Below, in pieces: positions 1-9,333 of a DNA stretch of 64,000 nucleotides. Position 1 is the first letter of the stretch, and every line of letters begins with the position of its first letter. Position numbers and translations under genes: made by a program. Under the pieces are notes generated by a model. The model saw only the letters and a program-made list of their open reading frames with translations. It was not told the DNA's origin and ran no database searches. This DNA comes from an uncultured Polaribacter sp. (GTDB lineage: Bacteria; Bacteroidota; Bacteroidia; Flavobacteriales; Flavobacteriaceae): positions 1,178,001 through 1,242,000 of the forward strand of contig NZ_CANMBY010000001.1 in assembly GCF_947496195.1 (NCBI RefSeq). The letters are read 5' to 3'.

Positions 1-1844
1 GAGTTAACTGTAATTCCTTCTAAATAATCGAAAAATCCATCAGGTGTTCTAAATTGACTTTGGTCTAGCTGATCTAAATTTAATACTTGAATTAAAGGTG
101 TGTTTGGTATACCAGGAGTTGCTGCATTTTGTAATACATTAGAGGGTATACCTGTATCATCATCTCTATATTGAATTTCAAAACGAAAACCTTCTCTAGT
201 TAATGGGAAAGCTCCTAAAGCATAAATGTTTTTCATCATTAAACGCCAAGTTGGGAAAGCCTCATCATTACCTGTTGTAGTATTTGTTCTTTTTGTTTGT
301 AAAACTTCTGAACGTAATAATTTTACAGCTAAATTGTTTGGTGCTTGTACACCATCATTAGAAAACTCTCCAACTTTAAAAGATTTTTGAGTACTACCAT
401 TTACAGAACCAGCTATAGTATATTCATAAGCTACAGCTAAAACTTCACCATCATTTAATCTTCTATTTAAAGAAATGTAACCTAATTGAGGGTTTAATGA
501 ATATTCATTTGTATTTAATTTTCGGGCATTCTCTAAGATAGAGTAGTCTGTACCTTGTTGCATTTGGTATGTTGAAGACAACGTATTATCTACGTTAGAA
601 ACATCTCTAATACCACTTAAAGTACTATTTATATAAATATTATTTGCATTGTTTTGTGGTAAAAATAAGGTTTGCCCATTACTATTAACACTTACAGGAT
701 TTGCAGGTTGGACTGTGCCACTATCATCTACTAAATTATTGTAAGTAGTGTTAGGATTATCATTTTCACCTAAATCAGCAAACGCAACAATACTTCTAAA
801 ATCTTCTGTGGTTGCATTTCTATTAGTAATCCAAACTTCTATCCTTGTAATATTAACCTGACTACTTATTAATGGATAATTTTTTAATGAATTTGCATAA
901 TTATCTATAAAAAATTGAGATAAGAAAAAGTGACGATCTGTATCATAATCTGTAGCTCTTAATTCGAAAGGCTGAATTGATGCACCTGCTTCTGCAATTA
1001 CATTTGTACTCTCTGAATTTTGCTGAGAAAAAACAGCTGTAATATTTGTATTGCCAAATTGTAGTTTTGTTTTAACCCCAAATAAACTTTGTGCTCCATT
1101 TATTAAAGAGTTTTTAATAGGCATAGATACGTTACCAGCTTCAATACCTTGTATAATATCATCTTCAGTTGGAGTATAATCTATTTTTACTAAATTTTGA
1201 AAATCAAAAGTGGCTTGAGTGTCGTAATTAGCAGTAAACTCAAGTCGTTCTCCAACTTTTGCTCTAATGCTTGCATTTATTTGTTGATCAAAATCAAACA
1301 CAAAACTACTTCTGTTTTCTTCTGAAATTTGAGGATTTTCTGTATTCTGATAAATAAAACCTAATCGTAAATTTATGTTACCTGTAGGTGTAACTTTTAC
1401 TGTATTTCCTCCAAAAATATCTTCAAAAAACTTTGAGTTCACATAATAAGTTGGTAGTAAATCTTTACGCGCTTCTTCAGAATTTTTCTTCTTACTATTT
1501 GTTGCACTTACTTTTTGTTTAAAGTACAATAACATATCTCTCTTTAAACGATATTTTGCGTACTCTTTTCTAGTTAAAAAAATCGGAGTTTTAGTGTAGT
1601 AGTCTCCTATTTTTTCTATGATAACATACCTGTTTAAATCTTTATCAAAAATAACTTCTTTCTTAGCTAAATCATCTAAAAATAACCCTCCTTTTTGTGT
1701 GTTTTTAAAGTCGTATTTTAATTGAATTGTGTCTTTTTTTACAGCTGTAGAATCTTTACTAGAATTAGTTTGAGAGTATAAATTTTGATTTACTAAAAAA
1801 GTAAAAAGAGATAAAAAGAATATATTTTTTAATAATCTATACAA
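1..1844 (-). CDS. sprA: SprA, T9SS translocon / gliding protein (3' part missing)
   Basis: This is the N-terminal roughly 614 residues of SprA (Sov), the very large outer-membrane beta-barrel through which type IX secretion exports proteins in gliding Bacteroidota. The family is usually about 2,400 residues, so the rest lies beyond position 1. The reading frame is open to the window edge. It starts with a signal peptide (YRLLKNIFFLSLFTFLVNQ) and then shows SprA-like sequence, including KKEVIFDKDLNRYVIIEKIG and YYTKTPIFLTRKEYAKYR. I place the start at a TTG (1844-1842), four bases after the ruvA stop, because no ATG lies in frame nearby. The tight spacing implies co-transcription with ruvA. 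Identification rests on recalled family similarity and is strong; the exact start is less certain. Confidence 0.88.
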   Translation of the reverse strand, partial: MYRLLKNIFFLSLFTFLVNQNLYSQTNSSKDSTAVKKDTIQLKYDFKNTQKGGLFLDDLAKKEVIFDKDLNRYVIIEKIGDYYTKTPIFLTRKEYAKYRLKRDMLLYFKQKVSATNSKKKNSEEARKDLLPTYYVNSKFFEDIFGGNTVKVTPTGNINLRLGFIYQNTENPQISEENRSSFVFDFDQQINASIRAKVGERLEFTANYDTQATFDFQNLVKIDYTPTEDDIIQGIEAGNVSMPIKNSLINGAQSLFGVKTKLQFGNTNITAVFSQQNSESTNVIAEAGASIQPFELRATDYDTDRHFFLSQFFIDNYANSLKNYPLISSQVNITRIEVWITNRNATTEDFRSIVAFADLGENDNPNTTYNNLVDDSGTVQPANPVSVNSNGQTLFLPQNNANNIYINSTLSGIRDVSNVDNTLSSTYQMQQGTDYSILENARKLNTNEYSLNPQLGYISLNRRLNDGEVLAVAYEYTIAGSVNGSTQKSFKVGEFSNDGVQAPNNLAVKLLRSEVLQTKRTNTTTGNDEAFPTWRLMMKNIYALGAFPLTREGFRFEIQYRDDDTGIPSNVLQNAATPGIPNTPLIQVLNLDQLDQSQFRTPDGFFDYLEGITVN

Positions 1845-1848
1845 TGGA

Positions 1849-2430
1849 TTATAAGTTTTTTAGAGCTGATTTTATAATATTTTCTACAGAAGCATCTGGC
1901 TGTTCTTTTAAAATAGTGTTTACAATTTTCTCAGATTGTTTTCTATGATAGCCTAAAACTTCTAAAGCAGATAACGCTTCATCTTTATTAGTATTGCTTG
2001 TGTTTAAAGAAACTTCATCAATATCAAAAGTTTTTAAAATTTTATCTTTTAAATCAACAATAACTCTTTGTGCTGTTTTAGCTCCAATACCTTTTACAGA
2101 TTGTATTACTCTTACATTTTCAGAAGCTATCGCATTCTGAATTTCCTCTGAAGTCATAGAAGAACACATAGTTCTAGCAATACTTGGCCCAACACCAGAA
2201 ACTGAAATTAAAAGTTTAAAAACCTCTCTTTCTGTTTTGTTGATAAAACCAAAAAGTGTGTGTGCATCTTCTCTAATAGACAAATGTGTGTATAAAACTA
2301 CATTTTCATCATTTGGTAAAGCAGAGAATGTATTTAAAGATATATGTAATAAATATCCAACTCCATTGCAGTCTACTACTACTTCAGTCGGATTTTTTTC
2401 CACAAGTCTCCCCCTAATTTGTGTAATCAT
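1849..2430 (-). CDS. ruvA: Holliday junction branch migration protein RuvA
   Basis: RuvA is the DNA-binding subunit of the RuvAB branch-migration complex, which drives Holliday junctions during recombinational repair. The 193 residues match the usual length. An N-terminal OB fold (MITQIRGRLVEKNPTEVVVD) is followed by two helix-hairpin-helix segments around residues 75-130 (LLISVSGVGPSIARTM and IQSVKGIGAKTAQRVI) and a C-terminal domain III (EALSALEVLGY) that contacts RuvB. It lies 31 bases downstream of maeB and 4 bases upstream of sprA, so the three are probably one transcript. No separate promoter is obvious in the gap. ruvB and ruvC are not in the window. Confidence 0.97.
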   Translation of the reverse strand: MITQIRGRLVEKNPTEVVVDCNGVGYLLHISLNTFSALPNDENVVLYTHLSIREDAHTLFGFINKTEREVFKLLISVSGVGPSIARTMCSSMTSEEIQNAIASENVRVIQSVKGIGAKTAQRVIVDLKDKILKTFDIDEVSLNTSNTNKDEALSALEVLGYHRKQSEKIVNTILKEQPDASVENIIKSALKNL

Positions 2431-2461
2431 GTTTCCTCTTTATGGGCTCTAATGTAACAAT

Positions 2462-4738
2462 TTATTTATTCTTTTCTCTTTGTTGTGCATCTACTGCTGC
2501 TAAAGCTGCCATATTTACCATTTCGTCTACACTTGCTCCTAATTGCAAAACGTGAACTGCTTTGCTTAAACCTAGTATTACAGGTCCAATAGATTCTGCT
2601 TTATCTACTTGTTTTAATAGTTTGTAGGTAATGTTTGCAGATTCTAAATTAGGAAAAATTAAAACGTTAACTTTTTTTCCATTTAATTTAGAAAAAGGAA
2701 ATTCTTTAGCTAACATTTCTGGATTTAATGCAAAATCTGCCTGAATTTCTCCATCTACATTTGCATTTGGAAAATGACGATGAATGTAAGATACAGCTTC
2801 TCTAATTTTTTTTGAAGTTTCTGTATTAGAAGACCCAAAGTTAGAGAAAGATAACATTGCTATATTTGGTTTCATACCAAACATTCTAACTAAATTAGAG
2901 GTCATTTGAGAAATTTTCACCAAATCTTTTGCAGACGGATTTATATTTATGGTAGTATCTGCTAAAAATAATGGGCCTTGTTTGGTTAGCATTAAGTTAC
3001 ATGCTGCAACTTTAGAAATGCCTTTATCTTTTTCTATTAACTCTAATATTGGCCTAACTACAGTTGGGTAAGGTCTTGAATAACCAGTAATTAAGGCATC
3101 TGCTTCATTCTCATTTACCATCATTGCAGCAAAGTAATTACGCTCTCGCATTAATTTTTTTGCTTCAGATAAAGTTCTTCCTTTACGTTGTCTGGTTTTC
3201 CAATAAGCAGCACCAAAACGTTCTCTACGTTCTTTTTCTTCGTCAGTTTTTGGATCAAAAATAGGTACATCACCTGTAAATCCTATTTCTTCTTTTAATG
3301 CTAAAATAACGTCTTTTCTACCTAATAAAATTGGATGACCTAATCTCTCTTCATGTACTCTTTGAGCAGCTTTTAAAACATCTAAATGATCTGCTTCTGC
3401 AAAAACAATTCGCTTTCTATTACTCTTTGCTCTGTTGTGTATTAATCGTATTTCTTTACTTCCAGATCCAGAACGTTCCATTAATTCTTCTCTGTAATTA
3501 TCCCAATCTTGAATGGGTTCTAAAGCAACTCCAGAATCCATAGCTGCTTTTGCTATGGCTGGTGGAATTTCATAGATTAATCTTGGATCAAAGGGTTTAG
3601 GTATAATATATTCTTTACCAAATGTTAAGCTAACTTCATCATAAACAATATTAACTTGTTCTGGTACAGATTTTTTAGCCAAGTCTGCTAGAGCATGCAC
3701 TGCAGCTAATTTCATTTCTTCATTAATTTTAGTAGCTCTAACATCTAAAGCACCTCTAAATATAAAAGGGAAACCTAATACATTGTTAACTTGGTTTGGA
3801 TGGTCAGATCTACCAGTTGCCATAATAATATCATCTCTTGTGGCAATAGCTAAGTCGTATTCAATTTCTGGAACAGGGTTGGCCATTGCAAAAACAATAG
3901 GATCTTTTGCCATAGATAATAACATTTCTGGAGAAACCACATTACCCATAGAAAGACCAATAAAAACATCTGCATTATGCATGGCTTCTTCAAGCGTATT
4001 TAAGTCTTTATCTGTAGCAAATTCAGCCTTTTGTGATGTTAAGTTGTCTCTATCTTTTCTAATGACACCCTTACTATCACACATTACAATATTTTCTCTT
4101 TTTGCACCTAATTCTAAATATAATCTAGTACAAGAAATAGCTGCAGCACCTGCACCATTTACAACAAAATTAAGTTTGGTAATATCTTTACCTGTAATTT
4201 CGATCGCATTTTTTAGTGCAGCTGCAGAAATAATTGCAGTTCCATGTTGGTCATCATGCATTACAGGAATATCTAATTCCTCTTTTAATCGTCTTTCTAT
4301 TTCAAAAGCTTCAGGAGCTTTAATATCTTCTAGATTTATACCACCAAAAGTAGGGGCAATTGCTTTTACAGTTTCTATAAATTTGTCTACATCTGTAGCA
4401 TCTACTTCAATATCAAAAACATCTATATCAGCAAAAATTTTAAATAACAAACCTTTACCTTCCATCACTGGTTTAGAAGCTTCAGGGCCAATATCTCCTA
4501 ATCCTAAAACAGCAGTTCCGTTAGAAATTACTGCAACTAAGTTACCTTTAGAAGTATATTTATAAACGTTGTTTTTGTCTTTTTCGATTTCTAAACAAGG
4601 TTCTGCAACACCTGGTGAATAAGCTAGTGCTAAATCGTGTTGTGTGGCATATTTTTTTGTAGGAACGACTGCTATTTTTCCTGGCTTTGGTTTTGCATGA
4701 TACAGTAAAGCTTCGTGTCTTTTCCTAGAATTGCTCAT
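2462..4738 (-). CDS. maeB: NADP-dependent malic enzyme with phosphotransacetylase-like domain
   Basis: Oxidative decarboxylation of malate to pyruvate with NADP, supplying NADPH and pyruvate. The 758 residues have the MaeB architecture: a malic enzyme domain (about 1-430) and a C-terminal phosphate acetyl/butyryl-transferase-like domain (about 430-758), which in studied homologues is regulatory and not catalytic. Visible motifs are YSPGVAEPC, the metal-binding HDDQHGTAI and the nucleotide-binding VVNGAGAAAI. The second half shows VFAEADHLDVLKAA and ALITGYSRPYPTVVRP, typical of the Pta fold. A good Bacteroidota promoter precedes it, so it probably heads the maeB-ruvA-sprA unit. The long open frame on the opposite strand at 3783-4565 is an antisense shadow. 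Confidence 0.96.
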   Translation of the reverse strand: MSNSRKRHEALLYHAKPKPGKIAVVPTKKYATQHDLALAYSPGVAEPCLEIEKDKNNVYKYTSKGNLVAVISNGTAVLGLGDIGPEASKPVMEGKGLLFKIFADIDVFDIEVDATDVDKFIETVKAIAPTFGGINLEDIKAPEAFEIERRLKEELDIPVMHDDQHGTAIISAAALKNAIEITGKDITKLNFVVNGAGAAAISCTRLYLELGAKRENIVMCDSKGVIRKDRDNLTSQKAEFATDKDLNTLEEAMHNADVFIGLSMGNVVSPEMLLSMAKDPIVFAMANPVPEIEYDLAIATRDDIIMATGRSDHPNQVNNVLGFPFIFRGALDVRATKINEEMKLAAVHALADLAKKSVPEQVNIVYDEVSLTFGKEYIIPKPFDPRLIYEIPPAIAKAAMDSGVALEPIQDWDNYREELMERSGSGSKEIRLIHNRAKSNRKRIVFAEADHLDVLKAAQRVHEERLGHPILLGRKDVILALKEEIGFTGDVPIFDPKTDEEKERRERFGAAYWKTRQRKGRTLSEAKKLMRERNYFAAMMVNENEADALITGYSRPYPTVVRPILELIEKDKGISKVAACNLMLTKQGPLFLADTTININPSAKDLVKISQMTSNLVRMFGMKPNIAMLSFSNFGSSNTETSKKIREAVSYIHRHFPNANVDGEIQADFALNPEMLAKEFPFSKLNGKKVNVLIFPNLESANITYKLLKQVDKAESIGPVILGLSKAVHVLQLGASVDEMVNMAALAAVDAQQREKNK

Positions 4739-4765
4739 AAATTAGTTATTTGCTGTTTTAACATA

Positions 4766-4794
4766 CAAATATATAGTTTTCAGATAAAGAGCAA
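4766..4794 (-). promoter_or_regulatory. Promoter of maeB-ruvA-sprA
   Basis: Read on the minus strand, TTG at 4794-4792 is followed after 18 bases by TATATTTG (4773-4766). This matches the Bacteroidota consensus TTG-N17-23-TAnnTTTG. The maeB ATG lies 27 bases downstream of the -7 element. Confidence 0.7.
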
Positions 4795-4827
4795 GAGAAA
4801 TGTACTAATATTAATAGTTTAATTTTT

Positions 4828-6558
4828 TTAAAACTTAATTTTTTTAATTGTGTCTTTTTCTGAATAATTTATTGAGAATTCTAATGTTTCAATATTTGCT
4901 GTGAGATGGGCAAAATCATTTTTGTTGTTCCAAATTATATCAAGATGATTTTCTTTAGATTTATTAATTGTAATTTTACCTAAGAAGGCTTTAGAAGTAT
5001 TTCTGATACGAATTAACTTTAATTGATTTAATACTATTTTTTTCTTTAAACCAATTTCTATGTCATCTTTAGATAAGTTTGTTCTATTTATTTCTTTATG
5101 AGATCCTGTACCTCCTTTGTTAGCTGCTGTATAATTATTTTTGCCAGCAAATAAATCTAAATACCAAATTTGAGGAATACCAGGCATAAATAATTGAATA
5201 GCTCTTGCTAAAAGTAATTTTTGTTCATCTTCACCTAAAGCACTAAAAAAAGTAGCATTTACTTGATAATATGAAATTTTATTTCCTTCAGCATCAAATA
5301 AGTTTTTAACTCTACCTCCTCTATTTATTATAGTATTCATTATGTCTTCAATTTCAGAATCTTCCAGTAAGCCTTTATTGTAAATTCCATCAATAACTTT
5401 TCCTTTCAAATCTAAAACAGGTATACCATCATGACATCCTAACATATTTACTGTCTGATAATTCTTTGTGATTATTTCATTAATCCATTTTATTATAGCT
5501 TTATTATTTTTTTTCTCTATGGTATGTATCATTAATCCAGGCAAGAAAAAATCATATATTCTATAACCTTCTTTAGCAACTTCATCATGTAAATGAAGTC
5601 CATATTCTGCATGTATTTCTGGTAGTAGGGTTAAGTTGTTTTTAAGGGCAATTTTTTTAATTTTATTTAAATATATCCAAGTACCAGGTTTATTAAAAAA
5701 GTTAGATTTTCCGATTTCTTTATGTAAATATGCAAAAGCATCTAATCTTAAAATAGAGCATCCATAATCACTTAATTTTTTTAATGTTTCTTCATAAAAA
5801 TCCCAAACCAGCTTAGATTTTGCGTTAACATCCATTTGGCCTAAGAATGATTTTTTAGCATTAATGATTTTTAGTAACTCAGGTTTAAGGTTATTATCAT
5901 AATCTAAATTTAAGATTTCTTCTTTATTTTCTAAATTATTTAATTTAATACAGATTTCCTCTTTTTCAGTTACTGATAGATTTTCAACCGACTTTAAATC
6001 TTCTACAGTAATTTTATCATAATTTATTTCTTGATAAAAAGTATTCCAGTAAGGTTTTTCAGAGCCATCAGGAAATGGTACTTTTAAAATAGGTAAACCC
6101 GATTTTCTCATAAATAATTTATCTAGAAATTCTTTTTTTGGAATTATAATTCCATCTTTATTAACCTCACCATTATTTTCCCAAAAGGTGTTCCAGTTGA
6201 TAAAAAAATCTTTGTATTTTGATTTTTCTCCATTTTTTAAAATGTCTTTAAATTGTGGAGAAGCGACTGAAAGATGATTTAAGACTATATCAAATTTTAA
6301 AGCAATATTTAATTTATTTAGTGTTTTTAAATCTTCCTCAGAAACGAGTTTTTTATTTATGTTGTAATCAATTATAGAAAATCCTCTATCTAAATCGCTG
6401 TTGAAAAAAGTAGGTAAAATGTAAAATAAAGAAAATACATCTTTAAACTCTTTTTTTTGCAACATTTCTATTGCATCACTTAGCTTAATACCAATACTAT
6501 CTGGATAAGCATTTAGCATAACTCCATTAGAAAGAGCTGTTTTTTTTTCTTTTGACAT
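4828..6558 (-). CDS. GH13_18 sucrose phosphorylase-like enzyme
   Basis: A retaining GH13 alpha-amylase-fold enzyme resembling sucrose phosphorylase (sucrose + Pi to glucose 1-phosphate + fructose). The N-terminal LNAYPDSIG and the segment FDIVLNHLSVASPQF match the family. Predicted catalytic residues are Asp273 (nucleophile, ILRLDAFAY), Glu314 (acid/base, LLPEIHAEYG) and Asp377 (transition-state stabiliser, GCHDGIPVLD). YQVNATFFSALG and FMPGIPQIWYLDLFAGKNN are also characteristic. There is no signal peptide, so it acts in the cytoplasm. At 576 residues it is about 70 longer than classical sucrose phosphorylase, with extra sequence roughly at 170-250. The adjacent fructokinase favours sucrose. 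Glucosylglycerate, glucosylglycerol or sucrose-6'-phosphate phosphorylase activity, also known in this subfamily, cannot be excluded. It is last in the sugar operon. Confidence 0.82.
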   Translation of the reverse strand: MSKEKKTALSNGVMLNAYPDSIGIKLSDAIEMLQKKEFKDVFSLFYILPTFFNSDLDRGFSIIDYNINKKLVSEEDLKTLNKLNIALKFDIVLNHLSVASPQFKDILKNGEKSKYKDFFINWNTFWENNGEVNKDGIIIPKKEFLDKLFMRKSGLPILKVPFPDGSEKPYWNTFYQEINYDKITVEDLKSVENLSVTEKEEICIKLNNLENKEEILNLDYDNNLKPELLKIINAKKSFLGQMDVNAKSKLVWDFYEETLKKLSDYGCSILRLDAFAYLHKEIGKSNFFNKPGTWIYLNKIKKIALKNNLTLLPEIHAEYGLHLHDEVAKEGYRIYDFFLPGLMIHTIEKKNNKAIIKWINEIITKNYQTVNMLGCHDGIPVLDLKGKVIDGIYNKGLLEDSEIEDIMNTIINRGGRVKNLFDAEGNKISYYQVNATFFSALGEDEQKLLLARAIQLFMPGIPQIWYLDLFAGKNNYTAANKGGTGSHKEINRTNLSKDDIEIGLKKKIVLNQLKLIRIRNTSKAFLGKITINKSKENHLDIIWNNKNDFAHLTANIETLEFSINYSEKDTIKKIKF

Positions 6559-6582
6559 AAATCAAGTAATTATTTTTGTTGA

Positions 6583-7512
6583 TTATAGAAGTTTAGAAAG
6601 TATATCTATGTTATCTGGTAACCTACCCACATTTTGAAGTTTTAATGCAGCTAAATTTAATGCTATATTTAAACATTCTTTTATGGGTTTATTTTGAATG
6701 TAAGCAAATAAAAAGCCAGACCAGAACGCATCTCCAGCACCAGTTGTATCCATTACTTTATCAATTTTGATAGCAGGTAATTGAATTAGTTCTTTTCCTT
6801 TTTGAGATAATTTTACACCTTTACTTCCTAGAGTTAAACAAACAATATCTACGCCTAAATTGTGGAAATAATCAAAAATTTCTTGATGAGGTAATTCTTT
6901 TTCAAAAAGGCGTAACATATCATCTTCACTAATTTTTATTAATGGATTATATATACAATATTCTTTAATTACTGATAGCGCTTCTTCTTTTGATTCCCAT
7001 AATTCTTTGGCATAATTAATGTCAATACTTAATATGCAATCAAGATTAAATGCTTCTTTAGCTTTTTTTAATATTGTTGTTTGCGCAGGTTTTTTACTTA
7101 AGGCAAAACAGGTTGTGTGAAAAATTTTAGTTTTTAATAAAATATCTTTTGGGATTTGATCTTCAGTTATTTTATAGTCAGCACTTCTGTAAGGTATAAA
7201 GTCTGGTGTTCCATTAGATCTTGAAACAAAAATAACACTTGTAGAATCTTTGCTTGTTCTTTTAGTATAATTTGTATTTATACCAATTTCATTAAGCCTA
7301 TTTATTGCATATTCACCAAAACCATCAATTCCCAAAGTAGATACTAACAATGATGTTAGTCCAAGTCTTTTACAGTTCATGGCTACATTAGCTGGTGAAC
7401 CTCCAAGATATCTATGATAATCTCTAGTTTCATTAATTAATACATCATTTTGATGACCTATAAAATCAATTAAAATTTCACCAACACATAAAATGTCTAT
7501 ATTTTTTTTCAA
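6583..7512 (-). CDS. PfkB-family carbohydrate kinase, probable fructokinase
   Basis: ATP-dependent sugar kinase of the ribokinase/PfkB fold, 309 residues. The N-terminal ILCVGEILIDFIG and the GG motif YLGGSPANVAMNCKRLG bind sugar. The C-terminal signature DTTGAGDAFWSGF carries the catalytic base Asp261. Fructokinase is the most economical call: the downstream GH13_18 enzyme would release fructose, and the kinase would make fructose 6-phosphate for glycolysis. It lies 15 bases from the transporter gene and 24 bases from the phosphorylase gene, so the three are surely co-transcribed. Substrate is inferred from context; other PfkB sugars are possible. Confidence 0.85.
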   Translation of the reverse strand: MKKNIDILCVGEILIDFIGHQNDVLINETRDYHRYLGGSPANVAMNCKRLGLTSLLVSTLGIDGFGEYAINRLNEIGINTNYTKRTSKDSTSVIFVSRSNGTPDFIPYRSADYKITEDQIPKDILLKTKIFHTTCFALSKKPAQTTILKKAKEAFNLDCILSIDINYAKELWESKEEALSVIKEYCIYNPLIKISEDDMLRLFEKELPHQEIFDYFHNLGVDIVCLTLGSKGVKLSQKGKELIQLPAIKIDKVMDTTGAGDAFWSGFLFAYIQNKPIKECLNIALNLAALKLQNVGRLPDNIDILSKLL

Positions 7513-7527
7513 ATCAGATTTTTAAAT

Positions 7528-8826
7528 TTAATTCGTTTCTTTATTGTTTTTAATAAAAAGTGTAAAAAATGCACTAATAATTAATAATATACCAGCAAAA
7601 GAAATTGCATTTCTTGGATCATTATTTAAAAAAGTTTTTAAAATATACCCAAATGATAAGGTTTGTATAATCATTGGTATTACAATCATCATATTAATAA
7701 TACCCATATAGACTCCATATCTTTCTTTAGGAATATCTGAAACTACCATTAAATAAGGTATACCCATCATACTTGCCCACCCAATTCCAAAACCAGATAT
7801 TGCAAAAAATAATAAGTTTTTATTTTCTATATGAGGGAATGCTAAAAAACCAATTGCTGCAATTAATAAACAAAATGCATGTACTTTTTTAGGACTATAT
7901 TTTTTTGCAAATCCTACAAGTAAAAAAGCTACTAAAAAAGTAACCACATTGTACCAGCCATTTACTAGCCCAGTCCAACTTACAGCTTCACTATAAGCAA
8001 CTGTATCATCTGGTGTTGCTTTCCAAACAGAAAGTGCAACACTTTTAGATGAGTTTTGCCAATAACAAAATAAAGCATACCATTGAAAAAGATAAACTAG
8101 AGCTAATTGCCACATAACTTTTGGCATATCTTTAATGGCTGAAAATATTTCTAGTAAAGGCTCTAAAACATTTCTTTTTTCTTTTAGTTTTTTTAATTCT
8201 TCTTCTGTTGGAGGTATTTCTTTTATTTTACTGATACTCCAAAGTATAGTTGCTATCGAACAAAATGCTCCTAAAAAGAAAGAGGCATATACCCAAGTAG
8301 GTAAAGATCCTGTTGAGCCTAGAAATATTAGAGGAAATATAAATAAAGATAAATTAGCTAAAACTTGACCAAAACCAGTGAAAAAGCTTTGCATTTGAAA
8401 CCCTAAGGGTTGTTGTTGTTCATCTAAATTATCTGCTATAAGAGCTCTATAAGGTTCCATTGCAGTATTGTTACCCACATCTAAAATCCATAATAAACCT
8501 GCTGCCATCCAAAGAGAGCTACTATAAGGAAATGCTAATAGTGTTAAACTACATAAAAGCGCCCCAATTAAGAAAAATGGTTTACGTCTCCCAAATCTAG
8601 GACTCCAGGTTTTATCACTTAAAGCTCCAATAATAGGTTGAACTAGCAAACCTGTTACTGGACCAGCAAGATGTAAGATTGGAATTTGATCTGGGCTAGC
8701 ACCTAAAAAATCATAAATTGGAGTTACTGCACTTTGTTGTAAACCAAAACTGTATTGAATTCCAAAGAATCCTACATTCATATTTAAGATTTGCCAAAAG
8801 CTTAATTTTGGTTTTTTAATTTGCAT
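7528..8826 (-). CDS. MFS disaccharide transporter (SLC45/sucrose-type)
   Basis: Inner-membrane major facilitator of 432 residues with about 12 predicted transmembrane helices. The N-terminal part (NVGFFGIQYSFGLQQSAVTP, then GPVTGLLVQPIIGALSDKTW and RFGRRKPFFLIGALL) resembles the SLC45/glycoside-pentoside-hexuronide-like group used for sucrose and maltose in bacteria. The first cytoplasmic loop has the usual D...GRR(K/R)P motif. It probably brings intact disaccharide from the periplasm to the cytoplasmic phosphorylase. Its start overlaps the end of the glutaredoxin-like lipoprotein gene by 11 bases, indicating translational coupling. Confidence 0.85.
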   Translation of the reverse strand: MQIKKPKLSFWQILNMNVGFFGIQYSFGLQQSAVTPIYDFLGASPDQIPILHLAGPVTGLLVQPIIGALSDKTWSPRFGRRKPFFLIGALLCSLTLLAFPYSSSLWMAAGLLWILDVGNNTAMEPYRALIADNLDEQQQPLGFQMQSFFTGFGQVLANLSLFIFPLIFLGSTGSLPTWVYASFFLGAFCSIATILWSISKIKEIPPTEEELKKLKEKRNVLEPLLEIFSAIKDMPKVMWQLALVYLFQWYALFCYWQNSSKSVALSVWKATPDDTVAYSEAVSWTGLVNGWYNVVTFLVAFLLVGFAKKYSPKKVHAFCLLIAAIGFLAFPHIENKNLLFFAISGFGIGWASMMGIPYLMVVSDIPKERYGVYMGIINMMIVIPMIIQTLSFGYILKTFLNNDPRNAISFAGILLIISAFFTLFIKNNKETN

Positions 8827-9181
8827 CTTTTACTAATTTTTTTTCTACTATTTTTAGAAATTCTTTAAGGTTGCCTTTGTTTAAAAAAATTTCTCCTTTA
8901 TTGTCTATAACAGGTAAAGTTAATGTATGTATAGAAATATTAGCTTTTTGTAGTTTAACTAACATTTCTTGTTCTTTCTTTTTGTTTATATCTATATCGT
9001 AATAAGTGAATTTAATTTTTTTTTCATTTAAAAAAGCTTTTGTGTCTATACAGCTATGACAACTATCACTACCATACACAATAATTTTACCTTTTTTTGC
9101 ACTTATATCTTCTTGATACACTTCTTTTTCATTATTTTGACATGTTACTAACAAAAGAAAAATAATTACTAGATACTTCAT
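8816..9181 (-). CDS. Glutaredoxin-like lipoprotein in the sugar operon
   Basis: A 121-residue protein with a short lipoprotein signal (VIIFLLLVTC, lipidated Cys14) and then a glutaredoxin/thioredoxin-like domain: a beta strand KIIVYGSDS, the redox pair Cys41-His-Ser-Cys44, a helix, and a cis-proline-type segment near THTLTLPVID-like sequence (observed as HTLTLPVID). It should sit in the membrane facing the periplasm. It is the first gene of the lipoprotein-MFS-kinase-phosphorylase group and overlaps the transporter gene by 11 bases. I do not know its role. A redox protein is not an obvious partner for sugar uptake. It may be a chance passenger or may act on a disulphide in the receptor, which has a Cys-Cys pair (WGNCCQRK). 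Confidence 0.72.
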   Translation of the reverse strand: MKYLVIIFLLLVTCQNNEKEVYQEDISAKKGKIIVYGSDSCHSCIDTKAFLNEKKIKFTYYDIDINKKKEQEMLVKLQKANISIHTLTLPVIDNKGEIFLNKGNLKEFLKIVEKKLVKDAN

Positions 9182-9269
9182 TTTAAGTTTAAGTTTAGAA
9201 TATAATTTATTTACGTATAAAAAGTTATGTTAGTATTTTAGTTTAAACAGATTATTTTTAAGTTTTATT

Positions 9270-9304
9270 AAAAAGAGCCAATATATATTATTGGCTCTTT
9301 TTTT
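9270..9304. terminator. Bidirectional hairpin terminator after the receptor gene
   Basis: AAAGAGCCAATA (9272-9283) pairs perfectly with TATTGGCTCTTT (9289-9300) around a 5-base loop, with A and T runs on the two flanks. It lies between the receptor stop and the lipoprotein start, so the downstream four genes either depend on read-through or have their own promoter in 9182-9269. I see no perfect -7 box there. Confidence 0.8.
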
Positions 9305-9333
9305 AATTCAAATTAATAATAATCAACTTTTTA

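Noticed and set aside
3783..4565. A 260-codon open frame on the plus strand inside maeB
   Set aside because: It lies wholly opposite the malic-enzyme domain, has the biased composition of an antisense frame and shows no domain.
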